From Ignavibacteriales bacterium (lineage in GTDB: Bacteria; Bacteroidota; Ignavibacteria; Ignavibacteriales; Ignavibacteriaceae): DNA of 64,000 nt. A program made the position numbers and the translations under genes. Numbering within the stretch: the first letter of the stretch is position 1; each line of letters opens with the position of its first letter. The stretch covers positions 124,001 through 188,000 of the forward strand of contig JADJHL010000003.1 of NCBI GenBank assembly GCA_016707585.1, in the 5' to 3' direction. The notes beneath the pieces are model-generated. The model worked only from the letters and a program-made list of their open reading frames with translations. It was not told the DNA's origin and searched no databases. Below, in pieces: positions 8,626 to 18,375 of this stretch.

Positions 8626-10042
8626 TTAGATTGGAAACTCCAATTCCATTTTTGTACCATCCCCTCGAGTAAATTTTATTATTCCGCCAAGCTGCTTAAC
8701 CATTAAGTTTACAATATGAAGACCCAGACTTTCAGTTTTAGTTATATCAAAATTATTTGGTAAACCAATTCCATTATCTTCAACGCTCATTACAATATTT
8801 GAACCTACTTTTTCATTACAATGTTTATTATTCCATTACTTGAATTTGGGAAAGCATATTTTATTGAATTAGATAGTAGTTCAACCAGAATCATTCCGAT
8901 TGCTGCTGCCTCTTTAGTGGTAACAGTAATTTCTTCAATGTGTTTATTGATTACAATATTTTTGGTAAAACTCAGCATTGAGTCAATTACTTTATTGCAA
9001 TATGTTTTTAGTTGAACTTCATAGTAAGAGTTGGTTTCATGCAGAAGCGAATACAGATCTGAAATAGATTGCACTCTTAAAGTTAAATCCTCAAGAATAT
9101 TTTTTGTCTCTTCGGATTGTGTTACACTTGCTTTTAGGTAAATCAAACTTGTTATCATACTAAAACTGTTTTTTGTTCTGTGCTGTATTTCTTTAAGTAA
9201 AGATTCTTTTTGATCAATAGCATCTGTAAGTGTTTTTTCATAGTCAATACGGGTTGTTATATCACGGATATTGCATTGAATTACTCTATCAGTATCAACC
9301 AGATAAACATTACTTACAAATTCTACCTGTATTAATTTTCCATCCTTAGTTTCTAGTGGCAGAGTATCGTATCGAACAAAATCTTTATCCTGTAGCTCTT
9401 TATATAACTGTTTTGAGTAATCAATATTTTTAAATGCACTAATATCCCAAATATTTTTATTAAGAAACTCTTCTTTAGTATAACCCAGCATTTTAATTAA
9501 ATAAGGATTTACATCAACAATCCTTCCATTATCAGCGTTTAGAATTAATATTCCATCTTTTGCAGATTCAAATAATCTGCGATATCTTTTTTCCAATACT
9601 TCTAATTTCTTTTCATCAGTTTCAATTTCTTTCTTTTGATTTTTTAAGTTCTGATAAGCATCATAAAGTCTAAAAGCCATCTTGATTGATGCATCAAGAA
9701 CCGTTATGCTGGAATCTTTAACAACATATCCATAAAAAATTATATTCTCAGTTTTTTCAACTACTTCGCGTTCTGAATGGCTTGATAAAAATATTATAGG
9801 AATATCTTTAGTTGTAAGAATTATTTTTGCTATATCGGTGCCATCTAATTTTTCACCAAGATTAATATCCATAAGGATCAGGTCAATATGATTTGAAGAA
9901 TCATTTACAGTTTCAATTGCTTTCTGTCCATTTAATGCGTGAATAATATTATAACCGTACTTTTTAATTTTAAAGTTTCAACTACGGCAATCATAGCGTC
10001 ATCTTCTACAAGCAGAATAGTTTTTGGTTTGTTATCATTCAT
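8626..10042 (-). pseudogene. REC-PAS-histidine kinase hybrid, two frameshifts
   Basis: Reading from ATG at 10042 (MNDNKPKTILLVEDDAMI) gives a receiver domain with its acidic pocket. A one-base loss in an A-run near 9965 shifts the frame. The chain continues with LILMDINLGEKLDG (phospho-acceptor Asp), a PAS domain (RRLFESAKDGILILNADNGRIVDVNP), a HisKA_2-type dimerisation helix with EIQHRTKNSF (His), and the ATPase domain (LVELLSNSIKYAFPN). A second one-base loss near 8806 interrupts it. The rest (SVEDNGIGLPNN, GLHIVNLMVKQLGG) lies in another frame to the TAA at 8626. Correcting two bases restores an intact cytosolic sensor kinase of about 470 residues, so it may be functional and mis-sequenced. 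Motif copy 3 lies about 185 bases upstream. Confidence 0.8.
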
Positions 10043-10224
10043 GATTTGTTACTCATCGATTTTAGAGTATTACAGAAAAGAATTTTGTAGTTAATGTTGA
10101 AGTGATAAATTGAAAACCCAAAAACTTTATGTATTTGTAACATAAAAGAATCCTTTCCAAGATATATTATTTTAAAATTTATATTAAACTATAAAATGAT
10201 GTTGAATATTTATATCGATCAAAA

Positions 10225-10245
10225 GGATGAAAGGTGGACTACATC
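10225..10245 (-). promoter_or_regulatory. Stress-island motif copy 3
   Basis: The minus strand reads GATGTAGTCC, ACC, TTTCATCC, then TTTTGATCGATA. It lies upstream of the REC-PAS-histidine kinase gene in about 340 bases otherwise without a gene (10043-10379). Confidence 0.7.
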
Positions 10246-10379
10246 CGTTAGAGAGTAAATAGTGATAAAATCATTTCTGTTAAAAATTATTTTAGATTAT
10301 TTAGGTAATAGGATTATGAAAACAATAAAGTGTTGGTCTGATCGAATAAAATATAGTATTTCCAGAATACAGTGAATTT

Positions 10380-10670
10380 CTAACTAAATAAAAACAAAAA
10401 TGTTATTCCAAAGCTAAGTACAATGCTATAAACCCAAACAAGAATTTTAGTTAAACCGCAAGTTTTTAATGATTTGAGGTCTGCTATTGAACCACTTGTA
10501 TCTCCAAGATACATTCTAAGACTTGCTCTATTAAAATAGGATATTGAATCTTTTGGTGATAAATCAATTGCTTTTGAAAAACATTTTAAGGCATTTTCTA
10601 AATCACCATCATCTGCCTTTTTAACTCCTTCTTTATTTAAGAAGAGTTTCATTTGTTCATTCAAGTTCAA
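10380..10670 (-). CDS. Small TPR protein with C-terminal membrane anchor
   Basis: A 96-residue protein. Residues 8-70 contain two tetratricopeptide repeats (KADDGDLENALKCFSKAIDLSPKDSISYFNRA and a partial second ending in DTSGSIADL). Residues about 74-96 are one hydrophobic helix at the very end. It would be tail-anchored with the TPR in the cytoplasm or periplasm, mediating protein contacts. It is monocistronic by position. No partner can be named. Confidence 0.75.
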   Translation of the reverse strand: MNLNEQMKLFLNKEGVKKADDGDLENALKCFSKAIDLSPKDSISYFNRASLRMYLGDTSGSIADLKSLKTCGLTKILVWVYSIVLSFGITFLFLFS

Positions 10671-10806
10671 TGGATGCCTCGATTTATTTTTATTGATTAG
10701 ATTATCAAATCATTTAATAATCATTCAATTATTGTAACTTTAATTATCTTTTTTTGAATTGGAGATAATTCCAATAATTTATTTGTTAATACTTTAATCT
10801 GCATTT

Positions 10807-12224
10807 CTAACAAAATCCATTAGAGATTTTTTTGAAATGAAAACCATAGATCGCAAATAATATTGCTAAAGAAAAAAGTTGCGGCTTTCTAAACAGAGTC
10901 CAGAAAAATAATTTCCAGTAATAATTTCTTTCTTCACCTATAAAACCTAATTTGAAAATCGATCTGAATAATGCAAGAATGTAATTGGGATTTAGATGAA
11001 ACACTTTTTTCTTTTTTGGTTCAAAGTCTTTCATAAAACACATTACTCGCTCATAAAAAAACTTTGGCGAATAAATAGTTTTTAAAATAGATTTATAACC
11101 ATCAAGCAATTTATCGGAATCCATCTTTGGGATAAAATTAATTGTAAAGTCGGTATTGTTACCGGTAAAATCTTTCAGCATTCTTCCTTCAAGTAGAAGT
11201 CTTTTTTCAAGCGTGGTTCCTTTAGGTGCGTTAAGCAGTCCAACCATTGCAGTTACAATACCGCTTTGCTGTATAAAATTTGTAATTTCTTCAAATATTT
11301 CCGGATGATCATTATCAAATCCCACAATAAAACCACCTTGAACTTCAAGACCAAACTGCTGAATTTTTTTTATGCTTGCGATTAAGTCACGATTTGCATT
11401 TTGTGGTTTATTACATTCAATTAAACTTTTTTCATTTGGAGATTCAATGCCAATAAACACAGCTTCAAATCCAGCCTTAGCCATTTGATCCATCAACATA
11501 TCGTCATCTGCAAGATTTATTGATGCTTCTGTATTTAGATAAAACGGATTTATTCTTTTGTGCATCCATTTAAAAAAAACAGGCCCACGCCAACCGGTAA
11601 AATATAATTCATCTAATTCGGCAATAACTTGTTCTTTTGTTTTAGTTCTCGGTTTTCTTCCATACAAAACTGTTATATCACAAAAATCGCAATCAAAAGG
11701 GCAACCGCGTGAGTACTGAAGATTCATTGAAGTATAGTTATTCAGTGATACAAGATCCCAGAGCGGCAGGGGAGTTGTAGTAATGTTTGCCCAATCATCA
11801 GATGTGTATTTATGTTTCGGTATTCCTTCTTGCAAATCTTTTAAGAAAATAGGAAGAGTAATTTCAGCTTCATTTAAGACTAAATAGTCAACATTTTGAT
11901 AATATTCAGAGCTACTTGTAAACAAAGGTCCGCCGGCTACAATCTTTGCATTTAAATTATTGCAACGCATAATTACATCATTAGCTGATTCGCTTTGTAT
12001 AGACATAGCACTAATAAAACTAAATCTGCCCAAAGAATATCATCGTCTATCAATTGGTTAGCATTCATATCGATTAGCTTTTTATTCCAATCTTTGGGCA
12101 GCATAGCGGCAACTGTTAAAAGTCCTAGTGGTGGAAAACTTGCTTTTTTTGAAACAAACTTTAATGCGTGTTTAAAACTCCAGAAAGTGTCTGGATACAT
12201 TGGATAAACCATAAGAATATTCAT
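10807..12224 (-). pseudogene. B12-binding radical SAM protein (DUF4070 type), frameshift plus internal deletion
   Basis: The N-terminus from 12224 (MNILMVYPMYPDTFWSF) starts a cobalamin-binding Rossmann domain. A frameshift near 12000-12030 splits it from the rest. The second frame carries GGPLFT, the radical SAM cysteines in RGCPFDCDFCDIT, GIESPNEKSL, GGFIVGFDNDHPEIF and the DUF4070 C-terminus. Between RGPVFF and KWMHKRINPFY the usual VDDNFIGN segment of about 20 residues is missing in frame, near 11570-11580. That segment is conserved in family members, so activity is doubtful even if the frameshift is an error. The family does B12-dependent methyl transfers or related chemistry, often on lipids or hopanoids; the substrate here is unknown. 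Motif copy 4 is 100 bases upstream. Confidence 0.8.
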
Positions 12225-12323
12225 TTTATAATCCTTGTGCGAAGTAAAATTTATTCAGTGATTTTAAGATTATTATCTGCTCTTATTATCAACTAATTAA
12301 ATACATAATCCTATCGATCTTCA

Positions 12324-12344
12324 GGATGAAAAAGGAACTACATC
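12324..12344 (-). promoter_or_regulatory. Stress-island motif copy 4
   Basis: The minus strand reads GATGTAGTTCC, TTTTTCATCC, then TGAAGATCGATAGG. It is about 100 bases upstream of the radical SAM gene and just after the truncated paralogue. Confidence 0.75.
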
Positions 12345-12373
12345 TTTTGGTTTAGATTAACTAGCAAAAATGT

Positions 12374-12831
12374 TCAGTATGCCGGAGTAATATTTGAATA
12401 AGTTTTTGATGTGTATTTTTGTTTTGTGTTACCTTCGCTCAGATCATTTAAAAACTGAGGCAGAGTAATTTCAGCTTCATCATAAACAAGATGATCAACA
12501 TTTTTGTAATATTCGTCATTACTTGTAAACAATGGCCCGCAAGCTATAGTCTTTGCGTTTAACGTTTTACATCTTTCAATAATTTTATTTGCTGATTTAG
12601 CTTGAATGATTTTGGCATTAATTAAAACGTAATCGGACCACTTAATATCTTCATCAGTAAGATCAGTTGCATTCATATCAATTAATCTTTTGTTCCAAAC
12701 TTTAGGAAGCAATGATGATATTGTTAACAAAACAAGCGGTGGAAAACTTACCATTCCTGAAAATATTTTATTAAACGCTCAAAATTCCAAAACCAACTAG
12801 GGTTTTTGGGATTAACAATTAAAAAATTCAT
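12374..12831 (-). pseudogene. Truncated B12-binding radical SAM paralogue
   Basis: From ATG 12831 (MNFLIVNPKNPSWFWNFERLIKYF), a one-base loss in a T-run near 12772 shifts to SGMVSFPPLVLLTISSLLPKVWNKRLIDMNATDL. The sequence then parallels the neighbour (KRLIDMNA against KKLIDMNA, GPLFTSN against GPLFTSS). It stops at 12374 in NITPAY, just where the neighbour continues PLPLWDLV. The whole radical SAM domain and C-terminus are absent. It is therefore an N-terminal fragment of a tandem duplicate. It keeps its own copy of the regulatory motif (copy 5) at a similar distance. Confidence 0.75.
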
Positions 12832-12929
12832 TTCTACTCCTTTAATTATATTATACGATTTACAGGATATTCAGAATTTTATCTATTCACATATTCAACT
12901 TTTAGCGGTTAAAAAACAATCAACCTAAA

Positions 12930-12950
12930 GGATGAAATAGGGATTAGATC
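12930..12950 (-). promoter_or_regulatory. Stress-island motif copy 5
   Basis: The minus strand reads GATCTAATCCC, TATTTCATCC, then TTTAGGTTGATTG. It overlaps the stop codon of the P-type ATPase gene (12944) and points to the truncated radical SAM paralogue about 100 bases on. Confidence 0.65.
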
Positions 12951-15652
12951 GTTTTCGTATTTCTGAGATGTTTCTTTACAGCTTTTGTTAACTCTAGTGC
13001 TAAAAGAGGAATTGTTCCTAGTGCTATCAGAATAAGAACATCACTAAATGGCATATAGGTTGTCTTAAGAAAAACACCTAAAACATGCCAGTGTTGACTT
13101 AAAATCTGGAGTCCAAATGATACAGCAACAACTACAACTAAATTAATATTTGTGAATAGAGATATTTGCCAAACATATTTGGTTTCGCTTCTGGCACCAA
13201 ACGATCGTAAAAGTTCTGCAAATACTAAAACAGCAAATGCATATGTTCGAGCAGTTTGGGTAGATTGATTTTGCAAAATATAAAAGTAAACAGAAAAGGC
13301 TACACCGGCAGTTAGAAAACCTGTAAAGAACATTGTTCGGAAAAAGTTTCCGTCAGTTATCATTTTAGATCGTCTCCGTGGTGTTCGCTTCATTACATCC
13401 GAATCAATTTTATCTGTAGCAAGGCACAATGCAGGTAAACCATCTGTAACTAAGTTAATCCAGAGTAAATGAATAGGGAGCAGTGGTGCGGGCAGTCCAA
13501 TAATAACGCAGGCAGTCATCAGCAACAATTCACCAGTATTGCCCGCCAGCAGATATTGAAGTGTTTTGCGGATGTTATAGTAGATTCCACGACCTTCTTC
13601 AACGGCTGCAACAATAGTTGCAAAGTTATCATCTGTAATTATCATATCAGATGCTTGTTTGGTGACTTCTGTACCTGTTTTTCCCATTGCGATTCCAATG
13701 TCTGCACCTTTGATAGCAGGAGCATCATTCACTCCGTCACCGGTCATTGCAACTACTGCATCATTCTTTTTCCAAGCTCGAATGATTCTAAGTTTATGTT
13801 CTGCAGTAACGCGAGCATAAACAGAAATATTAGAAACGTTTTTACTTAGCTCTTCATCAGACATTATTTCCAATTCAACACCAGAAACTGCTTTATCTAC
13901 TTTTGAAGTGATACCGATTTCCAATGCTATTGCTGCTGCTGTATCAGGATGATCTCCGGTAATCATAACAACGCTAATGCCTGCATCATTACATTTTTTA
14001 ATTGCATCTTTTGCTTCACTGCGAGGTGGGTCATACATTCCTGAAAGTCCAATAAATATAAGATCTTTTTCAACTTCATCAACTGAAAGATCTTTAATAG
14101 AAGAATTTTCTAAATTACGATACGCTGAGCCAAGTATACGCAGTGCTTGTTTAGCCATTGTGGTTGTTTTCAGTTAAAATGATTTCTCTATCTTGATCAG
14201 TTAGTTCGCGAATACCTTCACTTGTATAAAGACTTTTACAAAGTTGCAGCAGCATTCCTGGTGCCCCATTTGTAAAGGCACGATATTTTCCATCGCTCAT
14301 TTTGCGCACTACTGTGCTTCGTTTGCGATCCGAATCGAAAGGAAATTCATGTTGTTTCGGCATTTCTTTATTAATATGCTCTTGATTACCACCAGCTTTA
14401 AGACCAGCACTTAACATTGCTCCTTCTGTTGGATCACCAATTACGTTCCAAATTCCATTTTCATTTTTCAGATTTGCGTTATTGCATCCAATAAGATTTG
14501 TCGCAAGTTCTAATAATGGTTTAGCATGAATAGAATCTGTTTTATTTCCATCAAAAAGTATTTTTCCTCCTGGTCCATAACCTTCACCAGTTACTGAATA
14601 TAATTTCCCTGAAACATAAAGTGCTCTTACCGTCATTTCACCAACAGTTAAAGTTCCTGTTTTATCCGTACAGATTACAGTTGTTGATCCAAGTGTTTCA
14701 ACTGCAGGAAGCTTCCTAACAAGAGCATGGCGACGAGACATTCGTAAAACTCCAAGTGCAAGTGAAACAGTTACAACTGCCGGAAGCCCTTCCGGTACCG
14801 CAGCAACGGCAAGACTTACTGAAGTCATAAACAATTCTAACATTTCTTTACCACGAAGCAACCCCAATCCAAACAAAACAATAACAATTCCCAGTGTTGC
14901 CCAAATAAGAACTTGCCCAAAAGATTCAAGTTTTTTTTCTAATGGAGTTCTTTCCTCAGTACCAGCTTCTAATTAATCTTGCGATTTGTCCAAGTTCAGT
15001 ATTCATAGCTGTTGCAAAAACAACTGCTTGTGCAGTACCTGTTGCAACACTTGTTCCCATAAAAATAATATTTTCTCTATCGGCAAGTGGAATATTGTTC
15101 TGATTTAATGTTGCTTGTTGTTTTATTACAGACTCTGACTCACCTGTCAATGCAGATTCCACACATTTAAATGATGCGCATTTATCAACCGCATCAGCTG
15201 CTACAAGGTCGCCGGCTTCTAAAAATAGTATGTCTCCAACTACGATATCAGTTGCGGGAATTGAGATTACCTGTCCATCTCGTTTAACTTTTGCCTGAGG
15301 TGCGGTCATTTTCTTTAGTGCTTCAATAGATTTTTCAGCAGAGTATTCTTGATAGAATCCTATGACCGCGTTAAGTATTACAATAGCAAGAATCGAAATT
15401 GCATCTATAGTTTCGCCAAGTGCGCCAGAAATTATTCTGGCAACTATAAGTATCCAGATTATTAGGCTTTTAAACTGATTGATAAAAATATGCAACGCAT
15501 TATTTCTTTTAACCTCTTTCAACTCGTTCAAACCATCAGAAGCTGACGTCTTGCAGCCTCCTGTAAAGATATCCATCCGCTGAAGAATCAAGTTGTTTTA
15601 ATGTTTCTTCAGCAGATAAGTTATGCCAAGGTTTGATTTTGTTTTGTTGCAA
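12944..15652 (-). pseudogene. Ca2+-type cation-transporting P-type ATPase, several frameshifts
   Basis: The pieces together make a full P2-type ATPase of about 900 residues. They are an N-terminal cation_ATPase_N domain (KPWHNLSAEETLKQLDSSADG), actuator loop with LTGESESV, membrane motif PEGLP, phosphorylation motif CTDKTGTLT, nucleotide domain (FPFDSDRKRSTVV), hinge TGDGVNDAPAIKGADIGIAMG and a C-terminal helical bundle. Frame breaks lie near 15575, 15540, 14965 and 14160. Each is a one- or two-base event, and all catalytic motifs survive, so sequencing error is plausible. The start used is a TTG at 15652, inside the end of the upstream dps gene. It would export Ca2+ or a similar ion across the inner membrane. 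Confidence 0.85.
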
Positions 15653-16132
15653 TATTTTTTAGTTTATGAAAATGAGCTCTAAGCATCCACGACATTTTTC
15701 ATGTTGCTCTGTCAATCCAGTCATAAAACTTGCGGTACCAAGATCGCGGTGCTTTTCATCAGAAATTGAAATGTCTTTACGCAAGAAACGAATTATAGAT
15801 TCATGATCTTCCAACAATGTTTGCAGTATGTTTTTGTTATCAGTAAAATCATTGTTGTGTTCAATCAATCTTGTGATATCTATAAAGTCTTTAGTGAACC
15901 TAAAGCAAAGTGTCCAAGTGATCTTACCTGTTCAGCAACATTATCAATAATAATATCCAAAGAATCATACTGTGTTTCAAAAAATTATGAAGTTCAATAA
16001 AGTTTTGTCCTTGAACATTCCAATGTGCGCTGCGAGTTTTTGTGTATAGTAAGTACTATCGGCAAGTAAAGTATTTAAAAGTAGTGCACTTGCTTTTAAG
16101 TTGATCTCTGATATTTCAATATTCGGTTTCAT
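15621..16132 (-). pseudogene. dps: Dps-family DNA-protecting ferritin, frameshifted
   Basis: From ATG 16132 (MKPNIEISEINLKASALLLNTLLAD), correction of about four single-base errors yields HWNVQGQNFIELHNFFETQYDSLDIIIDNVAEQVRSLG (pattern only), the Dps ferroxidase signature, with its His, Asp and Glu ligands. Then follow IIRFLRKDIS, LTEQHEKMSWMLRAHF and a TAA at 15621. Length after repair is about 170 residues, normal for Dps. The dodecamer binds DNA and oxidises Fe2+ with peroxide, giving stress protection. The corrected end overlaps the ATPase start. A degenerate copy of the island motif lies about 55 bases upstream. Confidence 0.8.
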
Positions 16133-16186
16133 AGTATTCTATCCTGGTTAATAAGTAAATAGTGTAATAATTATAACAGAACCTTA

Positions 16187-16208
16187 GAGTTAAAGAATAT
16201 GTTTATCC
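16187..16208 (-). promoter_or_regulatory. Degenerate stress-island motif upstream of dps
   Basis: The minus strand reads GGATAAACATATTCTTTAACTC. It aligns to copy 2 (GGATTAACTATTCTTTCATCC) with one extra base and a few mismatches. It is the weakest copy, lying in a stretch rich in apparent indel errors. Confidence 0.35.
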
Positions 16209-16389
16209 TTTCATTAAATTATGAGTTCAATAACTTCATTCGTTATCGAATCTGGTTTGTCGAATAACTTTCTGCTTTTTCTTTGCTGTATTTCCAAACA
16301 CATTATATGCTTTCCGACTATCATTAAGCGTAAAGTGATACCTAATAAAGAGGGTTATATAAGCTTATAGCTTTTAATTTATATGCTCA

Positions 16390-17130
16390 TTATTTACAAG
16401 TATAACCACCGTCAATAACTAATTCACTTCCGGTAACAAATTTTGATTCATCGGATACCAGGTAAAGAATACCATAAGCAATATCTATTGATTCGCCAAC
16501 GTGTCCAATCGGATGTAGGCTATCTAGATGTTTTCTGAATCCAGGATTTTTTACCTAGTTCTTCAACTAAGGGTGTCCAGATAAATCCTGGATGTACGGA
16601 GTTTACTCTTATATTATCCTTGCATAAATCAACGCATCATTTTTAGATATTAATCTAATTGCACCTTTTTGAAGATGATAAGGAGGTAAATCTCCAGCTC
16701 CAATTAACCCATAAATTGATGATAGGTTTACAATACTTCCATTACCAGAATTTTTGCATATGAGGAACTATAGTTTAGTACAGAAAAAACTCCTTTTTAC
16801 ATTCACATTCATAACGGTATCCCATTCTTTTCAGTGATGTCGTGAGTTGGTTTGTCAGGACCGCAATTCCTGCATTATTTACCGTTGCGTTAAGTTTTCC
16901 AAATTTTTTACTACTTCGGCATAAACTTTTTCAACCTCTTTTCATCTGTTACATCAAGATGCCAGAATTTAGCTTCTCCACCTGATAAATTAACTTCTTC
17001 AACTAACTCTTGGCCCTTCTTTGGAGAAGATCATACAGCAACTTTCGCACCTTCTTTGCTAAAGTATGTTTGCGTCCGATTCCAATGCCCTGTTACGATG
17101 ATAACTTTATTTTAACTCTTTGCAGTTTTT
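16390..17130 (-). pseudogene. Short-chain dehydrogenase/reductase, many frameshifts
   Basis: The SDR parts can be followed across frames in order: VTGGIGIGR (NAD-binding glycine motif with one base missing), HLDVTDE, NNAGI, the catalytic serine in NLSSIYG, the YxxxK pair as YHLQKGA, VNSVHPGFIWTP, and the C-terminal GSELVIDGGYTCK to a TAA at 16390. At least five one- or two-base indels interrupt it. Every catalytic motif is kept, so recent damage or sequence error is more likely than long decay. The family oxidises or reduces alcohols with NAD(P)H; substrate unknown. The start is not defined; a likely N-terminus reads GKTAKELKNKVIIVTG. Confidence 0.75.
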
Positions 17131-17396
17131 CCCTTTTCTAATTTTGAAATGCAACTTGATATGTTCTTATAACTTTATAAGTTTCGTAATCGATGGTATG
17201 TGATAAATGCTTTATTATTTATCTTAGTACCAATATTCTTTCATCATTGTTAAATATCTTGTGTTCAATTGCTCCATCATTTCAGGCGTCACCTTTAGAT
17301 ATATGAACATCAATTTCACATATTGTAGTTTTTGTTATCCTGATTATTATATCATTTGGATTTTTAACAGTGGGAATTAAACTTTCTTCAAATTTA
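17131..17396 (-). pseudogene. Short coding remnants, one alcohol-dehydrogenase-like
   Basis: The minus strand can be read as VKNPNDIIIRITKTTICEIDVH (about 17270-17370). This resembles the start of zinc alcohol dehydrogenases, where ...ICGSDLH is usual, but here Gly-Ser is Glu-Ile. Other short open pieces follow (EHKIFNNDERILVLR, TIDYETYKVIRTYQVAFQN). No single frame joins them. I regard this as remains of one or two genes between the GH130 and SDR genes. Confidence 0.35.
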
Positions 17397-18375
17397 TTAT
17401 GACAAGTGTTCATAGTTATCAATGCTTTCATTATTTGCTTTTTTAAGAACAATGTTGGTTAAGCCAATTAAGCATTTCTTTTGCTTGCTGTGCAAGTGCA
17501 ATGCTGGTATCAGCTGCCCATAGTAAATAGGTTTATAGTATCCCCATCCGGAGCGATAGTATATCCGCAAGGAAATACAACATTTCAACGTCACCGGATT
17601 GTTCGTAAGATTCTTCAGGGCAAAGATCCATTCATTACTTCGTTTTAATAATGCTTCCAGGTTTTTTAAATCAAAAAGTGCTAGCCCTATTCTATAGAGA
17701 CAACTGCGAGGATTGTCTAACTCCATGATAAATTACAAGCCAACCTTCGAAGTTTTTATTGGAGCGGGAGACAAGCCTATCTTATTTGCATCCCACCATC
17801 ACCTTTTCGGGCATCCGTCATTAAGATAGTTACCCCATTTTTTAGATCAGGTGAAAGAGGAAATCCACATATGGGCTCTTGACGCACTAAGGCCTATGTG
17901 CCATTGCCCAGTTTCCATCTATTCTAAACGGTAACAGTGCGGCGTCTTTATCCTCAGGCGGCATTATTACACCAAATCTCTCAAAATTTATAAAGTCTTC
18001 TGTAAGTGCTAAAGCAACCCCTGGTCCATCTCTTGTAAAAGCAGTATAAACAATAACATACTTTTTTAATTCTTCAACGAAAGTAATTCGTGGATCTTCT
18101 ATGCCCCATAATTCTTCTGGAAAATTATCAGGATCAGGTAATAAAGTTGGTTGCGAATCTATCACCCATCCATCTATTCCATTTTTTGAACGTGCAGCAC
18201 AGAAGTGCGACAATCCTCGACGATCTTCAACACGACATAAAAGTAATGTCGTTCCATCAGGTAACAGTGTGGCACCAGGATTGAATACACTGTTAATAGG
18301 ATATGGCCAGTTATCAGCTTTTAGAATAGGATTTAGTTTGCTGCGATGAAAAAGTTCTGTGTGTTGATTGTTCAT
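17397..18375 (-). pseudogene. GH130-family glycoside phosphorylase, frameshifted
   Basis: From ATG 18375 the first 162 residues are open and carry GH130 hallmarks: NPGATLLPDGTTLLLCRVEDRRG, the catalytic-region WGIEDPR, and YTAFTRDGPG. The remainder is in shifted frames: FPLSPDLKNG, LVIYHGVR, YRIGLALFDL, NEWIFAPE, GDVEMLYFP, and INLYYGAADTSIALA. Total length after repair would be about 325 residues, typical for the family. GH130 enzymes phosphorolyse beta-mannosides such as mannosylglucose or mannobiose. Its ATG overlaps the TGA of the upstream glycosyltransferase (ATGA), so the two are translationally coupled and probably make and recycle one saccharide. Confidence 0.8.

Noticed and set aside
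13469..13849. 126-codon plus-strand open frame
   Set aside because: Antisense to the conserved hinge region of the P-type ATPase; the minus strand has clear motifs.
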